Shown here: positions 8,309 to 17,271 of the stretch, in pieces
How positions within the stretch are numbered: the stretch's first letter is position 1
Layout of the letters: every line of letters begins with the position of its first letter
Source of the DNA: Acinetobacter sp. ANC 4862
GTDB lineage: Bacteria > Pseudomonadota > Gammaproteobacteria > Pseudomonadales > Moraxellaceae
Length of the DNA: 64,000 nucleotides
Assembly (NCBI RefSeq): GCF_004336635.1
Contig: NZ_SJXH01000012.1
Span: 16,074-80,073 of the forward strand
Direction: 5' to 3'
Made by a program: the position numbers and the translations under genes
Notes under the pieces: generated by a model
Databases searched by the model: none
What the model was told of the DNA's origin: nothing
The model's input: the letters and a program-made list of their open reading frames with translations, nothing else

Positions 8309-8393
8309 CTTTTCCTTAAATATTTTTGTTTTTATTTATATAAGTACATAAATCAGATGATCAATCTAGTCACCTGATGGAGCTACATTGCGA

Positions 8394-9422
8394 TTACTCG
8401 CCATAGGGTAATTTTCCTCCCTGATCATGAACTGATTCAAACGTTCCTACCCGGAGTTGTTCTTCTGGTTTATTAAAATGCTGCATCCTTAATTGTTGAA
8501 CGGCTTTTTGTTTGGCATCCTCACTCATGCCACTTTTCATAATGTTGTCGCGTTCTTTCAGATAGCCATCGACCTTGTTTTTCCAGTCGCGGCGTTGTCC
8601 ATCTAAGCTTTCTAGACGCTGTGTGGCTTCAGGGCCGACCAAATTCATCCGCATCTGATGAATTTCTTCCGTAGAACCACCCCGTGCTTTAATGTCTGCA
8701 GTCAGTTTGCGTAAGTCTTCGAGTTTGTTGAGCTGCTCTAAATTTTCTTTCCAGTCTTGGGGTAATTGATTGAACAAATCTTTTAATTTTTGTGCTTTTT
8801 GCGCTTCAGTTAAGCTCTTGTCATCCATGACCATCATGCGACTTAAGGTGTATTCATGATAAGTATCTTCGGTACCGAATAAGCCTTCAATTTCGTAATC
8901 TGAGAAAAGCTGTTTACGCAGATTTTTCATACTGGCAAAGATGCTTTGATAATATTTAGGATCTTCTTTATCAATATTCGGTGCTTGTAGATCACCGAGT
9001 TTTTCACGGTAATCGATATAGCGATTCCACAGATCTAGAATTTGTGCGAGGGCAGGCGCTTTATACGTTTGCTGGATGTAAGCCTTAAAATCATTTTTAA
9101 TTTGCTTGAGATCTTTTTCCCCATACTGGGTAATGAAATATTCAAAACAGTTACGTGTTTGCTCATTCACAATTAAACGGTTGGCAGCATCGAGACTCAA
9201 CTGACAGTTCACTTCAGTGTCCTGTTGGCTTTTACTCATAAAAGCCCTGCCTTGAACTACATTTGCTGGCGTGTTTTCAGTTAAGCTATTAGCTTGAGGA
9301 TCAACAGTCTGTGCTGCACGTGTTTTTTCTGCACTCGATTGCGAGGGCGCTAACCAAAATAATAGTGCGCCGATAGCCACAATAATAAGCGCCAAAATAA
9401 TCCATAACTTATATTTTCGCAT
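8394..9422 (-). CDS. lifO: Lipase-specific foldase (lipase chaperone, Lif)
   Basis: The 342-residue protein has one N-terminal membrane anchor (about residues 7-25, IILALIIVAIGALLFWLA), then an Ala/Gln/Asn-rich linker and a long alpha-helical periplasmic domain. The family motif R-x1-2-F-[DE]-[YF] is visible in RNCFEYFITQYGE near residue 111. Lif proteins wrap around family I lipases in the periplasm and lower the barrier to the active fold before type II export. This is the only foldase in the window but there are three intact lipases downstream, so one chaperone may serve all. It is also annotated as lipB in some Acinetobacter. Confidence 0.93.
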   Translation of the reverse strand: MRKYKLWIILALIIVAIGALLFWLAPSQSSAEKTRAAQTVDPQANSLTENTPANVVQGRAFMSKSQQDTEVNCQLSLDAANRLIVNEQTRNCFEYFITQYGEKDLKQIKNDFKAYIQQTYKAPALAQILDLWNRYIDYREKLGDLQAPNIDKEDPKYYQSIFASMKNLRKQLFSDYEIEGLFGTEDTYHEYTLSRMMVMDDKSLTEAQKAQKLKDLFNQLPQDWKENLEQLNKLEDLRKLTADIKARGGSTEEIHQMRMNLVGPEATQRLESLDGQRRDWKNKVDGYLKERDNIMKSGMSEDAKQKAVQQLRMQHFNKPEEQLRVGTFESVHDQGGKLPYGE

Positions 9423-9575
9423 TTCCTATGCAACCTTTTTGCTTGTTTTGTTTTATAAGTCTAAAAATAGGATTTAAATTTGCCATTAAAGCTGTAAATG
9501 TAACGTAGAAAAGTTGTAAATGCAGACAAGCGGTTGTTAACATGTCATCCGTTTCAACTTGCCTGATCTTTCGCT

Positions 9576-10484
9576 ATGAAAAAGACTTCACCTAAGATTC
9601 AACGCCGGAATATTAGCGGCGTGTTTTTACTTAATAAGCCTTTGGGTATTAGTTCTAATGGCGCTTTACAGCGAGTGCGTGGATTATATCGGGCGCAAAA
9701 AGGTGGTCATACCGGTGCTTTAGACCCTTTAGCTTCCGGATTGTTGCCGATTTGTCTGGGTGAAGCGACTAAGTTTTCTCACTATTTGTTAGATTCGATC
9801 AAGCGTTATCAAACCACCATCTATTTAGGTCATAGCACCACGACGGGTGATGTCGAAGGTGAGCTGTTGTTGGAGCAAGCTGTTCCGGTGCTAACGGAAG
9901 AAAAAATTCAGCAGGTTCTGGCAAGCTTTACGGGGGATATTCAGCAAGTTCCGCCGATGTATTCCGCTTTGAAGAAAGAAGGGCGTCCGTTGTATGAGTT
10001 GGCGCGTCAAGGCATTGAAATTGAACGTGAAGCGCGGCCCATTACCATTGAGGCGATTGAGTTATTGTCCTTTACTGAAAATAGTCTGACTTTAGATATT
10101 ACCTGTTCTAAAGGCACTTATATTCGGGTCTTGGGTGAAGATATTGCCAAAGCCCTCGGCACTTTTGGACATCTGACCTATCTGCACCGGATTAAAACGG
10201 GTCAGTTTGACCTGATTCCCGAATACACCATTGAGTATCTGGAAAGTTTGACTGAGCAGGAGCGTGAAGCTTTGTTGCTGCCTGTTTATGCCCCGGTCGA
10301 TCATTTTCCAAAAGTGCAGGCGCCGGAAGGGCGTGCGGAATACTTTAGCCGCGGCATGGAAAGTAATATTGAACATGAGGTCGAAGCACAGGTTCTGGTT
10401 TTTGATGGTGAAAAATGTCTGGGCTTGGCAGAGATTACTGACCGCAAGCGTCTGGTACCGAAACGTGTACTGAATCTCGAATAG
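9576..10484 (+). CDS. truB: tRNA pseudouridine(55) synthase
   Basis: The 302-residue protein has the TruB catalytic loop [16 protein letters not shown] with nucleophile Asp50, the opening [14 protein letters not shown], the [15 protein letters not shown] block and [14 protein letters not shown]. It makes pseudouridine 55 in the T-loop of tRNAs. It starts divergently from lifO with a 153 nt gap and no strong Shine-Dalgarno sequence. It is followed after 16 nt by a TSUP permease. rbfA, its frequent partner, is not next to it here. Confidence 0.97.
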   Translation: MKKTSPKIQRRNISGVFLLNKPLGISSNGALQRVRGLYRAQKGGHTGALDPLASGLLPICLGEATKFSHYLLDSIKRYQTTIYLGHSTTTGDVEGELLLEQAVPVLTEEKIQQVLASFTGDIQQVPPMYSALKKEGRPLYELARQGIEIEREARPITIEAIELLSFTENSLTLDITCSKGTYIRVLGEDIAKALGTFGHLTYLHRIKTGQFDLIPEYTIEYLESLTEQEREALLLPVYAPVDHFPKVQAPEGRAEYFSRGMESNIEHEVEAQVLVFDGEKCLGLAEITDRKRLVPKRVLNLE

Positions 10485-10500
10485 GCTTTGAAGACCATGT

Positions 10501-11268
10501 ATGGAAATTGAAATTTTAATCAGCCTATTTGTCTTTGCTTTTTGTGCGGGGGCGATTGATGCGGCTGTGGGTGGCGGTGGTCTGATCCAGATTCCTGCCA
10601 TTATGAATGCGATGCCACAACTCAGTCCAGCGACGGTGTTTGGTACCAATAAGTTGTCTTCAATTTGTGGTACGGCATCGGCAGCGTGGAGCTTTGTCCG
10701 CAAAGTCAAACTGCGCTGGAAATTGCTGGCAGTAATTGCCAGTTGTGCCTTTATCAGCTCGTTTGCAGGTGCTGCCTGTGTCGCGATGATTCCAAAGGAA
10801 GTCCTCAGACCCTTTGTCCTGATCATGCTGATTGTGATTGCGATCTATACCTTTAGCAAAAAACAGTTTGGTCAGGTGCATATTCGTCAGGAACTGACAC
10901 CGAAAATATTGATGCTGGCTGCAGTCGGCAGTTTGCTGATTGGTTTTTATGACGGTATTTTTGGTCCCGGGACCGGCAGTTTTTTTATTTTCTATTTTAT
11001 TCGCTATTTAAAAGCGGATTTTATTCATGCCTCGGCCTTGTCTAAAGTAGCGAATTTAACCACCAACCTGGCGGCTTTAAGCTTCTTTGCACCCACTGGA
11101 CATGTGCTGTTCCAGATCGGTTTGATGATGGCGGTCGCCAATGTACTCGGTTCATTGGTCGGTGTACGTGCCGCCTTAAAATATGGCAGCGGTTTTATCC
11201 GGATTCTGTTTTTGATTTTGGTGAGCCTATTGATCTGCCGTTTGGCTTATCAAACTTTTTTTCCGTAA
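10501..11268 (+). CDS. TSUP (TauE/SafE) family membrane permease
   Basis: The 255-residue hydrophobic protein has about eight membrane segments and the internal repeats of the TSUP/DUF81 family: AGAIDAAVGGGGLIQIPAI near residue 18 and GFYDGIFGPGTGSFFIF in the second half. The family exports sulfite or sulfonate-type anions, but the substrate here is unknown. It closely resembles YfcA-type proteins. It lies 16 nt after truB, so it is probably co-transcribed. An IS630 element lies 157 nt downstream. An ATG 4 nt earlier opens only a very short frame, so 10501 is the start. Confidence 0.88.
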   Translation: MEIEILISLFVFAFCAGAIDAAVGGGGLIQIPAIMNAMPQLSPATVFGTNKLSSICGTASAAWSFVRKVKLRWKLLAVIASCAFISSFAGAACVAMIPKEVLRPFVLIMLIVIAIYTFSKKQFGQVHIRQELTPKILMLAAVGSLLIGFYDGIFGPGTGSFFIFYFIRYLKADFIHASALSKVANLTTNLAALSFFAPTGHVLFQIGLMMAVANVLGSLVGVRAALKYGSGFIRILFLILVSLLICRLAYQTFFP

Positions 11269-11428
11269 ATTCTGCTCAATATTAAACTTTATTATACAAA
11301 TTGCTTCATCTCGTCACCCAAATGCCGGGCATTCGCTTTTAAGATCATCCAACAGAATATCTTCACAATAAGGATAAACAGTCCTTTCAACATATCGGGT
11401 CTGTAAAAAATAGCAGGGTGATGTATAG

Positions 11429-11917
11429 CTAAATACCAAATAAATCATTACAGTAATCTTTAAACAATTTATCAATATCTTTAACTCTAAACTTATTGCG
11501 AATCATTTTTACTCGTGACCACATTTTTTCTATAGGATTTAAGTCCGGGCTATATTTAGGAAGCCACACAATGTAATGGCCTGCACAGCGTATCAACTCC
11601 TGAAGCCTTTTTCCTTTGTGAAAGGTGGCATTATCCATAATCAATACACTGGTTTCTTTCAGCTTCGGCAATAAATCCTGTTCAATCCAGCATTCAAATA
11701 CCTCAGTGTTCACTGAACAATCAAATACTCCAACTGTAAGCAATCTATTTTCGATTAATGCACCAATCGCATTGCTACAATTTTTTAACTGCCAGTTAAA
11801 TTCAGCTTCAGCTCGCGCTCCTTTAGGGCTATAACTATGCGATCTCGTACTTTCGCTTTGAAAACCACTTTCATCGATATAAACCAGTGGTAATTGTTGT
11901 TCTAAACATTCAATCAA
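11429..11917 (-). CDS. IS630-type transposase, DDE catalytic part (orfB)
   Basis: The frame encodes the RNase H-like DDE domain: first Asp in YIDESGF, second in LIMDNATFHKG, Glu in SPDLNPIEKMWS. There is a TTG at 11915-11917, but the frame stays open upstream to the A-run at 11970-11976 and reads KTLKHPKADQNQRRQFQNL, the usual connector of intact IS630 transposases. It is therefore most likely made by -1 frameshifting from the upstream HTH frame, not by independent initiation. The stop TAG lies in the terminal repeat. Confidence 0.88.
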   Translation of the reverse strand: MIECLEQQLPLVYIDESGFQSESTRSHSYSPKGARAEAEFNWQLKNCSNAIGALIENRLLTVGVFDCSVNTEVFECWIEQDLLPKLKETSVLIMDNATFHKGKRLQELIRCAGHYIVWLPKYSPDLNPIEKMWSRVKMIRNKFRVKDIDKLFKDYCNDLFGI

Positions 11918-11961
11918 GTTCTGAAATTGCCGACGTTGATTTTGATCTGCTTTAGGGTGCT

Positions 11962-12267
11962 TTAACGTCTTTTTTTACGCGATATTCCTGCGGCATGTAG
12001 CGCATTAAATACTGCATGTGTACTGACACCAAAACGTTCTGCCCGTTCACTGATGTAATCATCGGGATATTGTTCAACATCCTTCAATATTTGCTCTTTG
12101 CTAATTTTAGCTGGGCGACCAGGAATAGGTTTAGTTACAGTGGACTTTTTCCAATTCTGAATCGTCTGTATACAGACGTTAAAATGCTGTGCTGCTTTTC
12201 GCACAGACATTTTATCTCTAGCCATAATTTCTATGACTTTGTCTTTAAAATCTTTTGAATATCCCAT
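11962..12267 (-). CDS. IS630-type transposase, helix-turn-helix part (orfA)
   Basis: The 101-residue product MGYSKDFKDKVIEIMARD has tandem HTH motifs (MSVRKAAQHFNVCIQTIQNW, then SERAERFGVSTHAVFNAL) joined by a GRPAKIS linker, the paired-like DNA-binding region of IS630/Tc1 transposases. It ends GISRKKRR just after a CGT-AAAAAAA-GACG stretch. A -1 slip on the seven A residues (11970-11976) joins it to the DDE frame, giving one protein of about 280 residues. Confidence 0.88.
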   Translation of the reverse strand: MGYSKDFKDKVIEIMARDKMSVRKAAQHFNVCIQTIQNWKKSTVTKPIPGRPAKISKEQILKDVEQYPDDYISERAERFGVSTHAVFNALHAAGISRKKRR

Positions 12268-12404
12268 GCTTCTATTGTTCTATATTTTTGAGTATTTGGC
12301 TATATCCTATTTTTTAACAATTTCAACATGTTACATACGTTACACAACATAATTTGTGCAAGTTGAGTATAAGTTAGTCCATAGGAGTATATTGTCACAC
12401 AATG

Positions 12405-12473
12405 GCTTCGACAAGCGTCCGACTAAGCTCACGCCGAAGTCTCAGCCAACAGTTTCCTGAGCTTATTGAAGGA
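12405..12473. repeat. REP-like imperfect palindrome
   Basis: CTTCGACAAGC near the left end and GCTTATTGAAG near the right end are complementary except at two positions, with further partly paired GC-rich sequence between (TAAGCTCACGCCGAAGTC). It is distinctly more GC-rich than the flanks and contains the TTCGACAAGC/CCTGAGCTTATTGAAGG words typical of dispersed intergenic repeats. Only one copy is in the window. The rest of 12305-12545 shows no gene. Confidence 0.5.
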
Positions 12474-12545
12474 AAAATATTCCCCGTTTATTTTATACGA
12501 CTCACTTACCTTTCCATTGAGCCATTATAGATTTTTCATCTTGGT

Positions 12546-13082
12546 TTAGATGTTCAAAAAGCTTGAGTTTCCTTTCTTTAGTTTTTCTATATAAGCCTCA
12601 CATTGAGCAGCTAAACCAAGATGATATTTTAAAGCGCTTTCCACTCTTGCTGTCACATACTCAATACTTTGAATTTCACGCTGCTGAGCAAAGACTTGAA
12701 TCGCAGGATGTAACTGTTTTGAGCAACTTGCATCATTGCTAAAGTATTTTAACGTCTTGGTTTTGGCAAAATAAATTGCAGCAAACAATCGCCCATCTTT
12801 AAAAACAATCGCTGATGAAGCATCTAAACTGCTTCCAGACCGACCTTCATAATACAGAGCCTCATCTGTCTTTAGTAAATAGGGCGCTGAGTAATTATCG
12901 AAATTAGATTGAAATTTTAGATAATCATGCTTTAACAATGTTTGAAGTTCTGTTTGGATTTTTGGATTCAAAGCAATTTGAGGAATTGATGAAATATCTG
13001 AATATTGAATTAAGTCTAACGCTTGTGCATGAATCAATGTAGGAAGAAACAAAAGAAGAGCAAAGGAATATTTCTGCTTCAT
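12546..13082 (-). CDS. Hypothetical exported protein
   Basis: The 178-residue product has a clear signal peptide (MKQKYSFALLLFLPTLIHAQA). I do not recognise the family. The mature part is mixed alpha/beta, with a YYEGRSGSSLDASSAIVFKDGRLFAAIYF-like segment (quoted in part) that could form a beta-sheet, two cysteines (DASCSK and AAQCEAY) that could pair, and a Lys-rich end. It stands alone on the minus strand between a REP-like repeat and a 315 nt gap, so nothing nearby suggests a role. Probably periplasmic. Confidence 0.7.
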   Translation of the reverse strand: MKQKYSFALLLFLPTLIHAQALDLIQYSDISSIPQIALNPKIQTELQTLLKHDYLKFQSNFDNYSAPYLLKTDEALYYEGRSGSSLDASSAIVFKDGRLFAAIYFAKTKTLKYFSNDASCSKQLHPAIQVFAQQREIQSIEYVTARVESALKYHLGLAAQCEAYIEKLKKGNSSFLNI

Positions 13083-13397
13083 AGCGGGAACGGGTCTGTC
13101 GATTATTCGATGATGTCCATATTGACTTACTTATGGATTGTTCATTTTATGTGGACACTTATGGAGTATCAATAAGAGTAAAACCCTTTTGTGCGTTCAT
13201 AACATTCTCCACAAATGTTTTTTGTTTATTTATAAGCTTTGTAAGCTAATTTATATTTAGCACTAATTGTGCCAAAACTGATTATAATAAAATTAACAGA
13301 AAAAACAGCACTTTAAAAAAATAAAATTGTTACAATGTGGTTTTAATGTTTTTTTTAGTAAAAAAGTGACATTTTATGTCACTAATCCACCTATTTT
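13083..13397. other. Gene-free stretch of 315 nt
   Basis: AT-rich sequence between two minus-strand genes. It must hold the promoter of the hypothetical gene ending at 12546 and any terminator of the TPM operon. I see no convincing hairpin, repeat or small ORF. Confidence 0.6.
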
Positions 13398-13958
13398 CTA
13401 GCCCAAAATAATTGGAGCATTCCCCAATTCATTATTTTCATCTTTGATAGAGTGTGTATAAAACCGATTAAGCACTTCACCTATGCTCACTACCCCAGTT
13501 ATTACAGCCAATCTAAACTGTTTCTGAGCCAATTGAGCAATCATATTTTGGCAAATTTCATTCCAAATGGCTTGTTCTGTCGCTTGCAGAATCCCCCGAT
13601 CAATGACAATTTCAACTTTACGCTCACATAAATTGATATACAGCAGTACACCACTATTATATTCAGTATCCCATACTCCAAGTTCTGCAAACAACTGACG
13701 AGCACGCATGCGGGTATTTTGAAAATATGCCTGATTTACAGGCAGATGACCTTCTATCACCACCTGAATTTCCCCGACATGACCATATTCAGCCTCAGAC
13801 ACTGCCTGTGCGATCGCAGCCTGATCCTGTTTGGAAAAGTATCGCTTGGTTGCAGGCATATATAAAAAATGCTTTAACCAGCGTTTAAAACTGGGTTGGC
13901 TTACTTCTTCTATTTTAGGCTGTGTGACAATTTCTGTCGTTTCTGTTTTTATTACCAT
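13398..13958 (-). CDS. TPM-domain protein (YgcG/TLP18.3 type), cytoplasmic or anchorless
   Basis: The 186-residue protein has one TPM domain: FSKQDQAAIAQAVSEAE start, GEIQVVIEG strand, RARQLFAELGVWDTEYNSGVLLYINLCERKVEIVIDRGI core. No signal peptide is visible. TPM domains are small alpha/beta folds in proteins often encoded beside LemA; their molecular function in bacteria is not settled. It overlaps the previous TPM gene by 7 nt (13952-13958) and is the last gene of the lemA-TPM-TPM operon. Confidence 0.85.
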   Translation of the reverse strand: MVIKTETTEIVTQPKIEEVSQPSFKRWLKHFLYMPATKRYFSKQDQAAIAQAVSEAEYGHVGEIQVVIEGHLPVNQAYFQNTRMRARQLFAELGVWDTEYNSGVLLYINLCERKVEIVIDRGILQATEQAIWNEICQNMIAQLAQKQFRLAVITGVVSIGEVLNRFYTHSIKDENNELGNAPIILG

Positions 13959-15001
13959 GAGCCTGATGCTCCTCCCCCGCCAAAACCACCGCCTCCGCCA
14001 CTAAATCCGCCGCCACCTCGTCCGCCACCACCGCCACGACCGGCAGAAGCCAAAAACAGTTGGAAAATGGTTTGTGCAATAGCCGTAATCAGTAAAAAGA
14101 ATATCCCACCACCAATCAATAAGCTGGTCACTAATCCTGCACCATTCACCAATCCTGCTACCGTTCCAGCCACCGCCGCAGTAGATGCACTTAAGCCCTT
14201 GCCAAAAATAAAGGAACCAATGATGCCAGCAATCAGTATAAATAATGCGGTACTAAAAGTTTTTTCTTTAGCTTGCTGCTCATGCAAAGCTTGATCATGA
14301 CGTTCTTTAAGTTCTTGCGCGGCTTTTTGTGCTACCTCGGGATCCATATTTAAAATACGTTCAATTTCAGCCAGCCCCGCATCAATACCTTGTGCATATT
14401 GGGCTTGCTTGAAATAAGGCGTGATCTGATTTCGAATAATACGACTGGCCACAATATCCGGTATTACCCCCTCCAAGCCGTAACCTGTCAGAATTTGGAT
14501 GCGACGATCATTCACAGCAATCGCCATCAATAGACCATTATCCTGTTTGGCTGAACCCAATTGCCATTTCTCAGCAACACGCATGGCAAAATCAAAAATA
14601 TCTTCCTGACCTGTGGTGGGAACAATCACTACACCAATTTGTGCTTTTCCCTGTTCGTGCAACTTTAGAATCCGCTGACTAATTTCCTGCTTCTGACTTT
14701 CTGTTAATAGATTTGCCTGATCAACAACCGGCTCATTTAAGGTCGGCAATCCACGTATGGATTCTCCTTCCGCCAGATCATTGGCAATTTTCGGCTGCTG
14801 AACTTGTGCTGGTGTTGATGCTTTTTGTTGAGTCTGTGATTGTTGCTGCTCCTGAATAACCCTACCCGCTATAATCGCTTCTTCTGTGTCAGATGCGGTT
14901 GCCACTTCGCTTAAAGCAAATGAACTCGATAGCATTGCACAACACAAAACCACTAGCTGCAAAATGATAGTGAGAGCATTTTTATTTTCTGGAGCAGACA
15001 T
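13952..15001 (-). CDS. TPM-domain membrane protein with Gly-rich tail (YgcG family)
   Basis: The 349-residue product has a signal-like helix near the start (ILQLVVLCCAMLSSSFA), a Gln/Thr-rich linker, a TPM domain from about residue 95 (VVDQANLLTESQKQEISQRI, then IGVVIVPTTGQE, RRIQILTGYGLEG), two or three hydrophobic segments near 250-320 and a tail of Gly-Gly-Gly-Arg/Phe repeats ending ASGSW. I chose ATG 15001, preceded by AGGA at 7 nt, over a TTG 30 nt earlier. It follows lemA closely and overlaps the next TPM gene, so the three form one operon, the usual LemA/TPM pairing. Confidence 0.88.
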   Translation of the reverse strand: MSAPENKNALTIILQLVVLCCAMLSSSFALSEVATASDTEEAIIAGRVIQEQQQSQTQQKASTPAQVQQPKIANDLAEGESIRGLPTLNEPVVDQANLLTESQKQEISQRILKLHEQGKAQIGVVIVPTTGQEDIFDFAMRVAEKWQLGSAKQDNGLLMAIAVNDRRIQILTGYGLEGVIPDIVASRIIRNQITPYFKQAQYAQGIDAGLAEIERILNMDPEVAQKAAQELKERHDQALHEQQAKEKTFSTALFILIAGIIGSFIFGKGLSASTAAVAGTVAGLVNGAGLVTSLLIGGGIFFLLITAIAQTIFQLFLASAGRGGGGGRGGGGFSGGGGGFGGGGASGSW

Positions 15002-15031
15002 AAGCGCATCCTGTTTTATACAAATACCCAA

Positions 15032-15622
15032 TTATTCAAATGAAACCTTAGGTGCTGTTTGTGCACTCTGTTCTGCACTAAAATTCGGCTTTGGATTCAT
15101 CCCAATCACTTTAGCCGTCATCACCTGAGGGAATTGGCGTGAATACGCGTTAAAATCTTGAACTGATGCAATATAACGATTACGCGCTACTGCAATACGG
15201 TTTTCAGTGCCTTCAAGTTGCACTTGTAAATCACGGAATTGTTCATTGGCTTTTAAGTCAGGATAATTTTCAGAAACTGCAATTAAACGAGATAATGCAC
15301 TGGTCATCTGCGCCTGTGCTTCTTGATATTTCTGGAATAAGGCAGGATCTTCCAAGACTTCTTTATCTACTTTTAAGCCTGCGACATTAGCACGTGCTTG
15401 AGTGACTTCTGTTAGAACTTTTTCTTCATGTTTAGCATAGCCTTTCACTACATTGACCAAGTTGGGTACAAGGTCAGCACGGCGTTGATATTGGTTTTGC
15501 ACTTCAGACCAAGAAGCTGTCACCGCTTCATCTTTCACCTGTAGCGTGTTATAGCCACAACCGGACAAGGTTAAAGTGCTTACAAGAGCCATAGTAACTA
15601 AACTTTTTTTCATTACATTCAT
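15032..15622 (-). CDS. lemA: LemA family lipoprotein
   Basis: The 196-residue protein starts with a lipoprotein signal, LTLSGC lipobox with Cys22. The LemA helical core follows: SWSEVQNQYQRRADLVPNLVNVVKGYA, EVTQARANV, RLIAVSENYPDLKANEQFRDLQVQLEGTENRIAVARNRY (shown in parts), ending in NAYSRQFPQV. LemA proteins are membrane-attached helical bundles of uncertain role, often next to TPM proteins or HtpX. It is first of a three-gene unit with two TPM genes. An in-frame ATG at 15613 is an alternative start. Confidence 0.92.
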   Translation of the reverse strand: MNVMKKSLVTMALVSTLTLSGCGYNTLQVKDEAVTASWSEVQNQYQRRADLVPNLVNVVKGYAKHEEKVLTEVTQARANVAGLKVDKEVLEDPALFQKYQEAQAQMTSALSRLIAVSENYPDLKANEQFRDLQVQLEGTENRIAVARNRYIASVQDFNAYSRQFPQVMTAKVIGMNPKPNFSAEQSAQTAPKVSFE

Positions 15623-15726
15623 ATGCCTATATCCTCTATATTTCTTTGTATTTGTTTGAATATTTTTATTGTAAACATATTTAGGCCTAGTTTTGTTTAA
15701 TTTCAGTACTGCAAATCATATAAATA

Positions 15727-15753
15727 AAAAAACCCGCCGAAGCGGGTTTTTAA
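15727..15753. terminator. Intrinsic terminator after gltD
   Basis: AAAAAACCCGC-CGAA-GCGGGTTTTT: a strong GC stem with tetraloop, A-run before and T-run after, 25 nt past the gltD stop. It separates gltBD from the lemA operon. Confidence 0.9.
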
Positions 15754-15776
15754 ATCTCTAACTTAGAAGTTATCAA

Positions 15777-17231
<1,455 letters not shown>

Positions 17232-17271
17232 TTATCCGCTACACCTGCCTATCAAATCTGCAGTAGTGGAA

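Larger units (their letters stand above)
11426..12302 (-). mobile_element. IS630-family insertion sequence, 877 bp, with TA target duplication
   Basis: The ends form an imperfect terminal inverted repeat: TAGCTAAATACCAAATAA from 11426 inward, and TAGCCAAATACTCAAAAATA reading inward from 12302. Both sides are flanked by TA (11424-11425 and 12303-12304), the duplication expected of IS630/Tc1-like elements. Inside are two overlapping transposase frames on the minus strand, and the stop of the second is embedded in the left repeat. The element looks complete. I did not assign a named IS. Confidence 0.9.
11292..12329 (-). pseudogene. Possible small ORF split by the IS630 insertion
   Basis: If the element (11426-12302) and one copy of the TA are removed, the minus strand has an uninterrupted frame from ATG 12329 to TAA 11292-11294. 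It encodes about 52 residues, beginning MLKLLKNRIHHPAIFYRPD and ending NARHLGDEMKQFV with a hydrophobic middle (LFILIVKIFCWMIL). No good ribosome site precedes the ATG and I do not recognise the product. The frame may be chance, but its continuity across the exact insertion point is suggestive. Confidence 0.28.

Noticed and set aside
13896..14294. Plus-strand frame rich in proline (PPPPKPPPPP)
   Set aside because: It is the antisense of the Gly-rich tail of the TPM protein; the Pro run mirrors the GGN codons. No ribosome site.
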